Shown: positions 18,145 through 28,775, counted from the stretch's first letter. The stretch is DNA of 64,000 nt from CAZIKB01 sp964539665 (GCA_964539665.1 CAZIKB010000018.1:4049-68048), one strand, 5' to 3'. A program made the numbers and translations. Notes: generated from the sequence alone by a model not told the origin.

Positions 18145-19533
18145 ATGATAGATTACCGAAAAGTCGTTGCATATAAAACTTCTACTTCTGATTATCCAAC
18201 CGAAGAGCCATTTAATCCTTCATTCAATTATCCCGAATATCCATTTGAAGAATTATCAGAATCAAATGAAATATATAATGCTGTCAGGGAAATTTTTAGA
18301 ATGCTTGATTTGGATAAAGATAGATATAATTCTTCTGAATGGAATCCTTTAGGGGATTTAATCAAACCCGGGGATAAGGTTACAATCAAAGCTACATTAA
18401 CAAATGATATTAATTTATCGGGAGATAGTCCGTTAGCTGTAATAACTCATGGTTCAGTAATCAGGCCATTAATTGACTACTCAATGTTAGCAAAACCAAG
18501 TGAAATTGTTATTTGTGACGGCCCTATACCACGTACCAGCTTTGAAAAAGTTTCTGAGTTGACAGGATTAGGAGAGACGATTAATTTTTTCAATCATACA
18601 AAAAACGGGACTCTTGTAAAATATGTTGATTTAAGAGATGAAGTTGAGAATCCAAAAGACGTTCGAATTACTCGTCAAATTGGTGATCCAAAAGGATATG
18701 TTGAAGTTGACCTGGGAAAAGACAGCGAATTGGTAGGAATTGCTGATGATCATAAATCATTCGGAAGTGTTACCAGCATACTGGAACGGAGAAGTGAGCC
18801 TGCCAGGTATCACAATAGTGAGAGGAACGTATATTCAATTTCGAAATCCCTTCTGGATGCAGACGTGGTTATTATTGTTTCAAAATTAAAATCTCATAGA
18901 AAGGTAGGTTGTACTTTAGGATTAAAAACTGCTGTTGGTATTGATAATAAAAAATATAGACTGCCTCATTATCGTTCAGGTATAGATGATATGCCTCATG
19001 ATTTTATCAACAAACAAATTATTAGAAACTACCGAAAAGTGAAATATAGCCTTGCAACTAAATTTAATTATAAATGTGAGGGGCCGATTGTTGACGGTAA
19101 CTGGTTTGGTAATAATACTGTTTGGAGGATTGCTGTTGATCTTAACAGGATACTTTTTTATGCAGATAAAGAAGGTGTAATGCATAGAAAACCTCAAAGA
19201 AAGATTTTCACTGTTATTGATGGTATTATTGGTGGAGACAAGTTTGGCCCTTTAGCTCCAAGAGAAAAAAAAGTTGGATTAATAATTGCCGGCTCTGACC
19301 TTGTTGCTGTTGACGCCATTGCCAGCACCTTGATGGGCTTTGATTATAAAACCATGCCTCTGATCAGGAATGCCTTTAATGCAAATGGAAAACCCATAAG
19401 TTTTGTAAAACCTGAGGAGATAACCGTTTTATCAAATAAAGATAGATTCAAAAAAGGATTGAATCTAAAGCAAAAAGAAAGCTTTCAATTTAAACCTACA
19501 TGTGGATGGAAGAATCATATCGAATTGCAATAA
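18145..19533 (+). CDS. DUF362 domain-containing protein
   Basis: A 462-residue protein of the DUF362 family. The family core is recognisable: GDKVTIKATL, a VVIIVSKLKSHRKVGCTLGLKTAVGI stretch (Lys/His-rich loop), FTVIDGIIGGDKFGP and GLIIAGSDLVAVDAIASTLMGF. Many family members carry ferredoxin domains. This one has no Cys cluster. The ATG is preceded by AGGAAA. The biochemical role of DUF362 proteins is not established. In polysaccharide loci they accompany CapK/PaaK-like proteins, as here. A decayed second copy lies about 1.6 kb upstream. Confidence 0.8.
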   Translation: MIDYRKVVAYKTSTSDYPTEEPFNPSFNYPEYPFEELSESNEIYNAVREIFRMLDLDKDRYNSSEWNPLGDLIKPGDKVTIKATLTNDINLSGDSPLAVITHGSVIRPLIDYSMLAKPSEIVICDGPIPRTSFEKVSELTGLGETINFFNHTKNGTLVKYVDLRDEVENPKDVRITRQIGDPKGYVEVDLGKDSELVGIADDHKSFGSVTSILERRSEPARYHNSERNVYSISKSLLDADVVIIVSKLKSHRKVGCTLGLKTAVGIDNKKYRLPHYRSGIDDMPHDFINKQIIRNYRKVKYSLATKFNYKCEGPIVDGNWFGNNTVWRIAVDLNRILFYADKEGVMHRKPQRKIFTVIDGIIGGDKFGPLAPREKKVGLIIAGSDLVAVDAIASTLMGFDYKTMPLIRNAFNANGKPISFVKPEEITVLSNKDRFKKGLNLKQKESFQFKPTCGWKNHIELQ

Positions 19534-19809
19534 GCAACTTACTCCGGGTTACTTCTATAATTTATAAACGAGTTATTTCGATAAATCACGAAAATGGTAC
19601 TTTTGTCATTTCTGGAAACTTCTAAAACTGGTCAATTACGTGTATATTCATTTTTCAATTGATATTTAATTTACCTTGTGGGATTGTGTATTGGTACAAT
19701 TACTCCAAAACGATTGGGGATTTCATCACAGCGCTTTATCTTCACCGAGATGTCGTCCTTTTAAATAAAGCATATAATTCATTAGAATATTAATTAATCT
19801 ACTATTATT

Positions 19810-20766
19810 ATGAAGCAATTAGCTGATATTATTGACTCTACGGAATCTGAAAATAATCAGGTTATTCATTTCAAAAAGTTAAGAAATAAGAATGGGCTGG
19901 ATAAAAAGTATAAACGTATCTCAATTATTCTGCCGGCTTTTAATGAAAAAGATGGGATTGAAAACACTATTTTGCAGTTGAAGGAAACCATGGAAAGTTC
20001 CGGATTGATTTACGAAGTGATCGTTGTGGATGATGGCTCTACAGACGATACACTTAATCAATTGGTAAAACATAATTGGATAAAGATAATTCAGCATCCA
20101 AAAAATCTTGGTTACGGGGCTGCTTTGAAAACTGGTATTCTACATGCAAAGTATGAAATAGTTGCTATTTCAGATGTTGATGGAACTTACCCCAATCAAT
20201 TAATTCCAATGCTGTTCGAGCAAATACAGAAATGTGATATGGTGGTAGGGAGTCGAAATGGGAGCAAAGTAAAAATGCCTTTACTAAGAAGGCCGGCAAA
20301 ATGGTTTATTGGTAAACTTGCAAATTATCTTGCCGGAACTAAAATCCCGGATATAAATTCAGGTTTACGAATAATAAGAAAAGATCTGGTTCAAAGATAT
20401 TTGAAAATCTTACCAAACGGGTACTCCTTTACAACAACCATTACTCTGGCTTCTCTGTCAAATGGTCATAAAGTTACCTACATCCCGATTGATTATTACG
20501 GACGTGTTGGGAAATCAAAAATTCGACCTTTTTATGATACGGTTAATTTTGTTCAATTAATTGTGAGAACCATTCTTCTATTTAATCCTCTTAAAGTTTT
20601 TGTACCTTTTAGTTTAATTCTCATGGGATGTGGTTGTCTTACATTGTTATATAGATTTATTTATGGTGGCGGATTAGGCACAACTTCGGTGATTCTTTTC
20701 ATGACCGGGATTCAAATATTATCTGTAGGAATGATTGCCGACCTTATAGATAGACGATTAAGATAA
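19810..20766 (+). CDS. Polyprenyl-phosphate sugar synthase-like glycosyltransferase (GT2, DPM-type)
   Basis: A 318-residue GT2 enzyme with an N-terminal catalytic domain (SIILPAFNEKDGIENTI, VIVVDDGSTDDT, ISDVDGTYP as the DXD region, then GSRNGSK). Two hydrophobic segments lie at the C-terminus (about residues 255-305). This is the layout of dolichol/undecaprenyl-phosphate mannose or glucose synthases. It probably charges a polyprenyl phosphate with a sugar on the cytoplasmic face. GT39-type enzymes that use such donors occur 6-8 kb downstream. Upstream are about 270 bases without a gene, so a promoter may lie there. Confidence 0.82.
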   Translation: MKQLADIIDSTESENNQVIHFKKLRNKNGLDKKYKRISIILPAFNEKDGIENTILQLKETMESSGLIYEVIVVDDGSTDDTLNQLVKHNWIKIIQHPKNLGYGAALKTGILHAKYEIVAISDVDGTYPNQLIPMLFEQIQKCDMVVGSRNGSKVKMPLLRRPAKWFIGKLANYLAGTKIPDINSGLRIIRKDLVQRYLKILPNGYSFTTTITLASLSNGHKVTYIPIDYYGRVGKSKIRPFYDTVNFVQLIVRTILLFNPLKVFVPFSLILMGCGCLTLLYRFIYGGGLGTTSVILFMTGIQILSVGMIADLIDRRLR

Positions 20767-20771
20767 TCAAA

Positions 20772-22223
20772 GTGCAAACTTCGCTTTCCATGACCAAACA
20801 ATACTTTGAAGATAAAGTACTATCCCAGCTCAATAAAGAAGTTATTCAGTCCGGGTTGTGTACCCACTGTGGAACCTGTGTCGGATTGTCAAATAATGCA
20901 TTAATAATGAAGTCAACTGAGTCAGGCCCGCTGCCTGAGATAAATGAACTCACACCCTTGAAATTATCACAAACTTGTTACGATGCTTGTCCGGGGAAAG
21001 GACTCAATTATCCCGGATTAAACGAATATGTTTTTGCAAAACATCCAGATAACTGGTTGATGGGATGTTACAGAAGTCTGAACATCGGTTATTCTAATGA
21101 TGCAAAAATTCGAAAAGGCGCCGCTTCTGGTGGTGTTATTACTCAAACTCTGGTTTATTTACTCGAGCAGGGTTTAATCGATGGAGCGGTTTTAGTTCAA
21201 CAGGGAATACCAAAACCCTGGCAGGCAACGCCTGTTATTGCACAGTCAATCGAAGATATTATTAAATGCAGTCAAAGTGTCTATGCACCGGTTCCGGTAA
21301 ATTCTATCTTCGGTCAAATGGATACATTCAAAGGCGTTCTGGCCTATGTGGGATTACCAGATCAGGTGGCTTCACTACGCTTTCTACAAAGTGTTGGGCA
21401 TGCAGGGGCGCTGAAAGTGGACTATATTTTAGGTCCCTATGTCGGTATGAATATGTACTTTGATTCTATTAAGAGTTTTCTTCGTTCAAACGGTATTCAG
21501 GATCTTGATGATATTGCTGAATTAAGATACCGGGAAGGCGAATGGCCGGGTTATTTACAGATCGTAACTCATTCAGGGAAAATAATTAAAGCTGAGAAAT
21601 TCTACTATAATTACCTGCTGCCATTTTATGTTACCAGGAGTACGCTATTGTCCGTAGATTTTACAAATGAATTAACCGATATTTCAGTAGGTGATGCCTG
21701 GAGTCCCAAATTTGAGCAGTTGCGTCAGGGATTTTCAGTAGTGGTTGCTCGTTCATCAAAAGGAGAGAATCTGTTAAACGAGATGCATTCTGAAGGCTGT
21801 ATATCTCTTGACGTGATTTCATTAGATGAGGCACTTTCAATGCATGGACACATGCTCGATTTTAAAAAACGTGGGGCTTTTATTAGGATGGCCTGGTGGA
21901 AGGCCTCAGGTAAGCGAACCCCGGAATATGGTTACAGACCTTCTTCAATTCCATTATCTCGAAAAGCAGTAGAAGTTATAATAGCTATAATTTTTGCTTT
22001 GTGTGGAACTCGACTCGCAAGAAAAGTGATTGAGTTTATTCCTATTGAAATTATGGGACCAATATTTAATCTATTGCGTAAAGTCTGGAAAAACGCTTCC
22101 AAAACCACAAAACGAAAAGGATTACAAGAACAAAGTTATGAGATTGATAATTTTCCACAAAAAGAAAAAGAGTATTTGATAACTGTCGTCGAGAATGTCG
22201 AACAAGGAAAAGTATTCAAATGA
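20772..22223 (+). CDS. FrhB/coenzyme F420 hydrogenase beta-subunit family Fe-S protein
   Basis: A 483-residue protein of the FrhB family. An N-terminal Fe-S motif CTHCGTCVG is followed by CYDACPGKG. A glycine-rich flavin-binding segment reads GAASGGVITQTLVYLLEQG. The C-terminal FrhB domain includes DFTNELTDISVGDAWSPKFE. Relatives in polysaccharide loci act as flavin/Fe-S reductases of unknown substrate. The start may be GTG 20772 or ATG 20790; neither has a strong ribosome-binding site. It is five bases after the GT2 gene and overlaps the next methyltransferase by four bases (ATGA), so it belongs to an operon. Confidence 0.78.
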   Translation: MQTSLSMTKQYFEDKVLSQLNKEVIQSGLCTHCGTCVGLSNNALIMKSTESGPLPEINELTPLKLSQTCYDACPGKGLNYPGLNEYVFAKHPDNWLMGCYRSLNIGYSNDAKIRKGAASGGVITQTLVYLLEQGLIDGAVLVQQGIPKPWQATPVIAQSIEDIIKCSQSVYAPVPVNSIFGQMDTFKGVLAYVGLPDQVASLRFLQSVGHAGALKVDYILGPYVGMNMYFDSIKSFLRSNGIQDLDDIAELRYREGEWPGYLQIVTHSGKIIKAEKFYYNYLLPFYVTRSTLLSVDFTNELTDISVGDAWSPKFEQLRQGFSVVVARSSKGENLLNEMHSEGCISLDVISLDEALSMHGHMLDFKKRGAFIRMAWWKASGKRTPEYGYRPSSIPLSRKAVEVIIAIIFALCGTRLARKVIEFIPIEIMGPIFNLLRKVWKNASKTTKRKGLQEQSYEIDNFPQKEKEYLITVVENVEQGKVFK

Positions 22224-23077
22224 GTCAGTATTATTTTACTTTAAAGGGATTATGGAAAAGAATTAAAGAGGAATATCGATACGCCTCTAAAAAATCCTGG
22301 ACTCTCGAGGAAGTCGGTAATTTCTGGGATACGGTTGAGGAATATGATGCAGTTAATGAGCAATTATATACTTACTTCAGAAGGTTTTCAAATTCATATG
22401 AATTAGCTAAAAAGTATCTTAAGAAGAATAAATATAGATTGCTGGATATTCAATCCAGAAGCGGTAAAGGAAGTTTATTCTGGTATGAAAAAAAGAATAT
22501 AAAGGAAGCGGTTTGTGTGGATTTTTCAGATCACTTGCTTTCTTTGGCTGAAAACAGGTTAAAGAACTGCGGCTTAGATTACAAAATTGTGAAGGTTAAA
22601 GAATTTCCTCTTCCTTTTGAAGATAAAGAGTTTGGGTTAATCTGTACTTATGAGACTATAGAACATATATATGATTATAAGTGGTTTATTGAGGAAATTA
22701 CAAGAATTTTGGAGGTTAATGGAATTTTAATATTAACCTGTCCAAATCGTGCCTGGAATTGGGTTCACTGGTTGAGTACAGTGATCAATATTAATCACAG
22801 TGAAGGTCCTCGAAGATTTTTAAGCAGAAAGGAATTAATTGCGACCTTTAAAGAAAATAATATGAGAATACTCGAAGAAAACAGTACTATTTTCATGCCT
22901 TTTAATAATCAATACTCTATAGTTTTAGACAAACTTATTGAAAAATACCTGCCTCGTCCTATCAAACGATTAATAGCGCTTAGAAGAACTTTCATACTTC
23001 AGAAGCCTGATATAAAAGTAATAACTGTAAAAGAAGAAACATCTTTACAACCAATCTTACAACATGAAAACAAGTGA
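22220..23077 (+). CDS. SAM-dependent methyltransferase-like protein
   Basis: A 285-residue class I methyltransferase fold. Motif I is unusual (LLDIQSRSGKGSLF in place of a DIGCGxG), but the acidic motif II (AVCVDFSDHLLSLAENRL) and the later FGLICTYETIEHIYDY and LEVNGILILTCPN strands are typical of type 11 enzymes. It begins within the stop of the FrhB-like gene (ATGA) and overlaps the following epimerase by 14 bases. The altered glycine-rich loop might weaken SAM binding. Activity is therefore less certain than for its neighbours. Confidence 0.72.
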   Translation: MSQYYFTLKGLWKRIKEEYRYASKKSWTLEEVGNFWDTVEEYDAVNEQLYTYFRRFSNSYELAKKYLKKNKYRLLDIQSRSGKGSLFWYEKKNIKEAVCVDFSDHLLSLAENRLKNCGLDYKIVKVKEFPLPFEDKEFGLICTYETIEHIYDYKWFIEEITRILEVNGILILTCPNRAWNWVHWLSTVININHSEGPRRFLSRKELIATFKENNMRILEENSTIFMPFNNQYSIVLDKLIEKYLPRPIKRLIALRRTFILQKPDIKVITVKEETSLQPILQHENK

Positions 23078-23993
23078 AACAAGAAAAGTACTGGTAACCG
23101 GGGCGACTGGTTTTGTTGGGCGATATATGGTTCGTGAGCTTTTGACCAGAAAATATCAAGTAGTTTGTTTTGTGCGAACCGGGGATAGTGTTGAGATTCT
23201 CGATGGATTAGACGTGAGGATTGAGAGAGGAGATATCCGCGATCTAAAATCAGTTTCTAATGCAGTTGCTAATGTTGATGTTGTGGTTCACCTGGCTGCT
23301 ATATTAGGTATTCCGGATCCTAAAATCAATTTTGAGGTTAATTTAGAAGGTACGCGACATATCATTGAAGCATGTAAAACTCATGGGATTAAGAAAATTA
23401 TAGCATTTAGCTCAATTAGTGCTTCTCGCGAAAAAACTTCAGCGTATGGAATTAGTAAAAAGGAAGCCGAAAAATTACTTTCAGAAAGTGGCCTCGATGT
23501 GACCATATTCAGGACTGAGATGATCTATGGAAATGGAAGTCGGGGATTAAAGAAAATAATTGGTCAAGTCACGGCATTTCCGTTTATTATTCCAATGGTG
23601 GGGAGAGGCGATATTCAAAGGCAACCGCTTTTTGTACATGATATAGTCAACCTAACCGCCAATGTCATTAAGAATGGTCGAAATTCGAACGGATTGTACG
23701 AAGTGGCCGGGAAAGAAAGGATATGTCTTCGAGAATTTGTAGAGATGGTTGCGAGTGAGTTGGGCGTCAAAAAATGGATTTTTCCGATTCCTGTATTCAT
23801 GGCTCTGGGTATCGCACGAGCAATGGAGCTATTGTTTAAGAATCCACCGTTTACCTATGATAATATGTTAGGATTAACCATGTCCATGCGTATGAATACA
23901 AAACCGGTATATGAAAAATTAGGATTTATGTCAACTTCTCTACGGCAAGGATTGCATAATTCAATTCAGGAAATTAAAGGGAATCCTTCGTGA
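23064..23993 (+). CDS. NAD-dependent epimerase/dehydratase (extended SDR)
   Basis: A 309-residue extended SDR with the N-terminal cofactor motif VTGATGFVG, an acidic ribose-binding Asp in the RIERGDIRD region, VVHLAAILG, the catalytic Ser in SSISAS and the Tyr-x-x-x-Lys in SAYGISKKEAE. It is related to UDP-sugar epimerases and hydroxysteroid-type reductases. It probably modifies a nucleotide sugar or lipid-linked sugar. It is coupled on both sides: a 14-base overlap upstream and a GTGA overlap downstream. Confidence 0.83.
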   Translation: MKTSETRKVLVTGATGFVGRYMVRELLTRKYQVVCFVRTGDSVEILDGLDVRIERGDIRDLKSVSNAVANVDVVVHLAAILGIPDPKINFEVNLEGTRHIIEACKTHGIKKIIAFSSISASREKTSAYGISKKEAEKLLSESGLDVTIFRTEMIYGNGSRGLKKIIGQVTAFPFIIPMVGRGDIQRQPLFVHDIVNLTANVIKNGRNSNGLYEVAGKERICLREFVEMVASELGVKKWIFPIPVFMALGIARAMELLFKNPPFTYDNMLGLTMSMRMNTKPVYEKLGFMSTSLRQGLHNSIQEIKGNPS

Positions 23994-24772
23994 AAAAACC
24001 AATACACTCTTCAGAAAATCCGCTTAAGTATTCATTAACAACAAGATTTAAAGACCGTCATTTTATAAAAATGTTGTCTCCAATAAAAAACAAGAAAATA
24101 CTGGATATTGGATGTGGTATTGGATACTTGTCAGGTATTCTAAATGAACAGGGAGCAGAGGTCGTAGGAATAGATCTTGAATTATCAGCGCTAAAGTATA
24201 GTGCACAAACGCTTCCCGGACTCTTTGCCTTTGCCTCCGCTGAAGTGCTGCCTTTTCCAGAGAACGAATTTGATGCAATTATCATTGCAGATGTAATTGA
24301 ACATTTACCCAATCCGGGGAAAGCACTCCAGGAAATTCATCGTGTTGGTAAATCAGGCGCCAGGATTGTGGTATCAACTCCGAATTTGAAAGGGCCTTTA
24401 ACGGGTACCTGGGCGCTTTCCATGCTTCATAGTGAACAAGACGGACATATGGCGGATTACAGAGAAGGATATACCGCAGAATCTCTTTCAGAATTAATGA
24501 ATTCCCGAAAAATTATACCTGTTCAGGTCAGCGTCACCAATCCTTTAATTTCACAACTTTTTCTTAGTATGGTAAAGTTAGGTTATCGTTCGGTTAAATC
24601 TGATTACCAATCGCAATCAGAACTTATAAGCTTAAATAGAAATTGGAAATTTGAATTTTATAAAAGAACAATATTTCCGGTTGGGTATTTTTTGGGTAGA
24701 ATGGAGGAAAGATTATTAAGAAATTTAATTGAAGGGCACTGCTTAATTGTATGTGGTACCATTGACAAGTAG
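23990..24772 (+). CDS. SAM-dependent methyltransferase (type 11)
   Basis: A 260-residue methyltransferase with a canonical motif I (KILDIGCGIGYLSGIL), motif II (EVVGIDLELSAL) and the FDAIIIADVIEHLPNPGKAL segment of type 11 enzymes. The start is GTG at 23990, overlapping the preceding TGA (GTGA). It overlaps the next membrane protein gene by up to 26 bases. It is likely to methylate a glycan or a polyprenyl-linked intermediate. The acceptor is not readable. Confidence 0.83.
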   Translation: MKKPIHSSENPLKYSLTTRFKDRHFIKMLSPIKNKKILDIGCGIGYLSGILNEQGAEVVGIDLELSALKYSAQTLPGLFAFASAEVLPFPENEFDAIIIADVIEHLPNPGKALQEIHRVGKSGARIVVSTPNLKGPLTGTWALSMLHSEQDGHMADYREGYTAESLSELMNSRKIIPVQVSVTNPLISQLFLSMVKLGYRSVKSDYQSQSELISLNRNWKFEFYKRTIFPVGYFLGRMEERLLRNLIEGHCLIVCGTIDK

Positions 24773-25748
24773 TAAAAAGAAAAAATCTGTTAACATCTTA
24801 CGTTGTATGGGTTTGATTATTTTTGGCCTGATCTTATGGAAATTCGACACTGATTATATTCTTACTCAACTTTTAAATATTCGTTTTGAAGCTCTAATCT
24901 TAGCGATTATATTATTAGTAATTTTTCATGTCCTGAAGGCTATTCGCTGGAAATATATATTATCTCTACATGACATTCATCATTCTTTCGCTAAAGCATA
25001 TTTGATTTATGTTTCCGGACTTTTTGTTGGTGTAATAACGCCTGGAAGGTTAGGGGATTTTGTGAAAATATATTATCTAAAATCAGAAGGTGTTTCAACG
25101 GTTAAAGCCACCTTGTGTAGTTTAGTTGACAGAACTTTGGATATTGTTTTTCTGGCAATTCTTGGAATCATTTCTATGATTTGGTTAGGTGATTTGATCG
25201 AAATTAATTTTTACGTATTATGGGGTCTGTTTGTTCTATTCACAATTTATTTTCTGAGTAAGGTTGTGGACGAGCATTGTTTAATTAAAAACTTATTTTC
25301 AAAAGTAATCCCACACAAATACCTGGATTTTTTAAAAAGAACGGTCGCGAGTTTAGAATCCGAGTTTATAACTTATCAAAGGCAAGAAATAGTCAATATT
25401 AGCGGATTAACAATTATCGGATGGCTTTGTTATTTTACAGTTATCTATACCTTGACCAGTGCTGTGAATTTATCTTTACCATTGTTATATGTTATTGCTC
25501 TGTTTGTATTGTCCACTTTAGTTACTTTTTTACCTGTCACCATTGCAGGTATCGGGACAAGAGATCTTGCGTTAGTGGCGATGTTTTCCAGCTTGGGTTA
25601 CTTAAAAGAAGATGCGATTACTTTTTCCATGATAATTTTAATCAGCTATATATTGACCGCTGCATTTGGCTTATTAGCATGGTTAATAAATCCGATTAGT
25701 TTGGATAAACTGCAAAATAATTACAAGACTGAATTGATTGAAAGCTAA
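24747..25748 (+). CDS. LPG_synthase_TM/YbhN-type membrane protein (flippase-like)
   Basis: A 333-residue protein with about eight hydrophobic segments. It carries the family's signature loops: HVLKAIRWKYIL after the second segment, FVGVITPGRLGDFVKIYYL, and near the end FLPVTIAGIGTRDLALVAMF. The family (UPF0104/AglD-type) includes the flippase half of lysyl-PG synthase and proteins linked to polyprenyl-phosphate sugars. The encoded start is a TTG (24747), with a GTG two codons later. Neither is strongly supported. Its place between a DPM-like GT2 and GT39 genes suggests a role in moving lipid-linked sugars across the membrane. Confidence 0.78.
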   Translation: MYVVPLTSSKKKKSVNILRCMGLIIFGLILWKFDTDYILTQLLNIRFEALILAIILLVIFHVLKAIRWKYILSLHDIHHSFAKAYLIYVSGLFVGVITPGRLGDFVKIYYLKSEGVSTVKATLCSLVDRTLDIVFLAILGIISMIWLGDLIEINFYVLWGLFVLFTIYFLSKVVDEHCLIKNLFSKVIPHKYLDFLKRTVASLESEFITYQRQEIVNISGLTIIGWLCYFTVIYTLTSAVNLSLPLLYVIALFVLSTLVTFLPVTIAGIGTRDLALVAMFSSLGYLKEDAITFSMIILISYILTAAFGLLAWLINPISLDKLQNNYKTELIES

Positions 25749-25760
25749 GTATTAAACCCA

Positions 25761-27383
25761 GTGATACAATTCATTATAAAAGAAAATCGAAAAAATTTAG
25801 TCTGGCTGGGATTGATTCTTATTTTAGCTATTTACTTTAACTTTTCTGGTATTACTCAGCGTGGTTTGATAAACTGGGATGAAGCCTATTATTTAACCTA
25901 TGCCCAATTTGGTGTCAGCGCCACTAAGAATTTACCGTTTTTGGTGAAACAGTTAAGACAAAGCAATTTAAATATCGCAGCAATTGAGGAGAGACTGGAA
26001 GGCCGGCCTCCCGAAACTGCGAAACCAGGACATGTTGCACTCATGTCTATATTTGGATTGCTTACTGGAGGAATAAAGGACTACACAGGTTCGTTATTTT
26101 CAGCCATTTTTGGTGTGTTGACGGTTCTGCTAGTTTATTTAGTAGGCAAAAAATTTTATGGAAATTCAGCAGGACTTGTTTCTGCTGCAATCATATCAGT
26201 CTCGCCATATTTTTTAATGTATTCAAGATCGGCAATGCCTGAAACAGATGCTTCATTTTTTTTATTATTAGCCATACTTTTTTATTATTATGCAGCAAAA
26301 AATACCAATAAACCATGGCTTCTTTATCTATCTGGTTTGATTTTCGGCTTCTCAATTACAATTAATTATCGATGGGCTTTTATGTACCCTTTGATTTTTC
26401 TTTTTGAGAGTTCTTTAAATATAAAATGCATACGTAATCGAGACTATCTCAAATTTTGTAACAGGCTGTTAATTCTTTTCGCAGGAGTGATAACAATGCC
26501 GGTGTTATTTCAACTACCTTATACATTTGTTAACTTTTTCAAAGCCATACCATACCCATCATACTGGAATATGTTATTTTCTAAATATTTTTTGGATCCA
26601 AGTAATTTTGCCGGTCCTTTTTTATATCCACATACTCTTTTTGTCCGCTTATTGTGGGATTTGATGGGGACCTTTGGATTTATGGCGTTAGCAGGCGGTG
26701 TGGTTTTTTTCCTTATTCGCCGTAAACTGGAACATTTATTGATTTTATTCCCATTTGTTATTCCATTTATTGCATTTTCTCTTAAGACTCGTGGCGATAA
26801 AGCGGTTGCTCTTTCAATTGCAATCCCTTTCATTGCATTGATATGTGGTAATTTTTTATGTGTCCTGACAAAAAGATTTTCACCAACTAAGATTAAAAAA
26901 CATACCGCTATTGCAAATCCAATATTGGCAATTTTAATCCTTCTTGTCCTGATTCCACAATTTTTACAATCGAAGCAATTAATTCAGATCAAGTCTGGAT
27001 ATAGAAATGCTTTGAATTGGATAATTGAACATGGAGGAGAGAAACATTACAGTAGTGCACGTTCTATATTAAATTTTTATGTTGGAGGAAGAGATAGAGT
27101 TGTACCTCTTCCGAATGATTTGAATGAAATACGCGAGTTTGAAAAGCGCGGTTATCGCTATTTGCTTTTAGATTGGCGAGAGAGAAAGACTAATCAAATT
27201 GAAATTGATATTAAGAACAAGCTCAAACCGGTATTTTGCGTGGAAAACAAACCGATGACTTTTTGGCCTTACATTGTAGATGATTTTCATTATAGGCATG
27301 ATGATCCTGATTTTATCGACAATGTAACTAATAGTGCACTTGACAAGATACTTATATATGATATATCTAACTTCCTGAATTAA
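25761..27383 (+). CDS. GT39 (PMT/ArnT-like) polyprenyl-phosphate-sugar-dependent glycosyltransferase
   Basis: A 540-residue membrane protein with about 10-12 hydrophobic segments in the first 400 residues and a soluble C-terminal tail. The first periplasmic loop carries the acidic Asp-Glu motif in LINWDEAYYLTYAQF, typical of GT39 enzymes. Segment SRSAMPETDASFF resembles the second conserved loop. Such enzymes take sugars from polyprenyl phosphate and add them to protein or lipid acceptors in the periplasm. It begins with GTG, 12 bp after the flippase-like gene. The donor probably comes from one of the two DPM-like GT2 proteins nearby. Confidence 0.8.
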   Translation: MIQFIIKENRKNLVWLGLILILAIYFNFSGITQRGLINWDEAYYLTYAQFGVSATKNLPFLVKQLRQSNLNIAAIEERLEGRPPETAKPGHVALMSIFGLLTGGIKDYTGSLFSAIFGVLTVLLVYLVGKKFYGNSAGLVSAAIISVSPYFLMYSRSAMPETDASFFLLLAILFYYYAAKNTNKPWLLYLSGLIFGFSITINYRWAFMYPLIFLFESSLNIKCIRNRDYLKFCNRLLILFAGVITMPVLFQLPYTFVNFFKAIPYPSYWNMLFSKYFLDPSNFAGPFLYPHTLFVRLLWDLMGTFGFMALAGGVVFFLIRRKLEHLLILFPFVIPFIAFSLKTRGDKAVALSIAIPFIALICGNFLCVLTKRFSPTKIKKHTAIANPILAILILLVLIPQFLQSKQLIQIKSGYRNALNWIIEHGGEKHYSSARSILNFYVGGRDRVVPLPNDLNEIREFEKRGYRYLLLDWRERKTNQIEIDIKNKLKPVFCVENKPMTFWPYIVDDFHYRHDDPDFIDNVTNSALDKILIYDISNFLN

Positions 27384-27560
27384 GTTAATTGCCTCGTGCT
27401 CAGAATACGCAAATTTTAATTCGATTTATTGTTTTATTTTTCATCTTTTCAATTTGAAACCCTCAAAGAGCGTCATAATTTCATTCGCGATTCTGCATAA
27501 ATAATCCTGTGATTTTATTCCATTACGTTGTCATTTCGCATCGCTGACGTTTATTTGTAA

Positions 27561-28775
27561 ATGCACCTGTTAAATTCTAAATATTTGCTTTTATGTATTG
27601 TCATTTTTTCTTTTATGGTTCGAATTGCTTTTTCGATTTATATGGATATAAATAAGCCTCTCAAAAGTGATGCTCTTCAGTATGATATCCTTGCTTTCAG
27701 TCTGGCAAGTGGTAATGGTTATATTCTAAAAGATGATGAGCCAAATATAACAAGAGCACCATTATTTCCTTTATTTTTAGCAGCAGTATACAAAATTGTT
27801 GACCACAGACCTGAAGTTGCCAGAATAAGTGTTTGTTTTCTTGGAACTTTAATTGTATTAATTATATATTTGATTGGGAAAGAAAGTTTTACAAAAATAC
27901 ATGGAATCATATCAGCTGCAGTTGCTTCTATATATCCGCCATTAGTGTACATTTCTTATGAAGTTCTCAGCGAAAACCTGTTCACATTATTATTATTAAT
28001 ATGCATATATCTGCTGATTTTATCATATAAAAAAGATAATAAATACTATTTAACTTTATTTTCAGGATTAATCTTAGGCCTTTCTGCCTTAACGCGACCG
28101 ATTGCTATAATTGTTCCTGTCTTTCTTTTTCCCTGGTTTCTTGTTGCCTTTAAAGCTCAAATACGACTGAAGGTGCTTTTAATATTTTTATTAACTTTTC
28201 TTGTAGTTCAAGTTCCTTGGGTTGTCCGAAATTATTTAGTTTTTAAAACAGTGATTGTTGGAACGGCAAAAGGTGGGGTCGATTTGTGGTGGAGTAATAA
28301 TCCAGGTGTTATTTCTAACGATGAAAGTAAAGGCAGACAATATCGGTATTTTCCTTTTAAAGACATGGGGTATTCTATTATAGAAAAAAATAAAGAAGCT
28401 TATAAATTGGCTTTTTCATTTTTTTCGGAAAATATTAGCAAGATTCCTAAGTTGATTTATTATAAGCAAAAAAATTTTTGGAATTTAATGGCCGGTGAAA
28501 ATATCTACTATAATTTAATTAGTCTTCTCTCTTATGGAATTCTGTTACCATTCTATGTTTTTACTCTCTTTAGAATAAGTTTCAAGCCTGATGAAAGGAT
28601 CATTTATCTTCTGGTCACTCTTTTTTTTATATTCGTGACATCGCTATACTATGGAACCGTTCGATTTAGATTACCTCTTGAACCAATAATATTAATTTTA
28701 GGAGTAGATGGCTTCTTTTACATAAAAAACAGAATCATTACTCTGAGGTGCTATTTATGCAATCACATAAGATAA
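27561..28775 (+). CDS. GT39-like membrane glycosyltransferase
   Basis: A 404-residue protein with about 9-10 hydrophobic segments. The acidic first-loop motif is [20 protein letters not shown], and a loop after the third segment reads [13 protein letters not shown] (conserved Arg-Pro in GT39/PMT_2 proteins). It is shorter than the upstream GT39 gene and lacks its long soluble tail. About 177 bases of non-coding DNA precede the ATG, so it may start a new unit. It overlaps the following GT2 gene. Together they form a synthase/transferase pair. Confidence 0.72.
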   Translation: MHLLNSKYLLLCIVIFSFMVRIAFSIYMDINKPLKSDALQYDILAFSLASGNGYILKDDEPNITRAPLFPLFLAAVYKIVDHRPEVARISVCFLGTLIVLIIYLIGKESFTKIHGIISAAVASIYPPLVYISYEVLSENLFTLLLLICIYLLILSYKKDNKYYLTLFSGLILGLSALTRPIAIIVPVFLFPWFLVAFKAQIRLKVLLIFLLTFLVVQVPWVVRNYLVFKTVIVGTAKGGVDLWWSNNPGVISNDESKGRQYRYFPFKDMGYSIIEKNKEAYKLAFSFFSENISKIPKLIYYKQKNFWNLMAGENIYYNLISLLSYGILLPFYVFTLFRISFKPDERIIYLLVTLFFIFVTSLYYGTVRFRLPLEPIILILGVDGFFYIKNRIITLRCYLCNHIR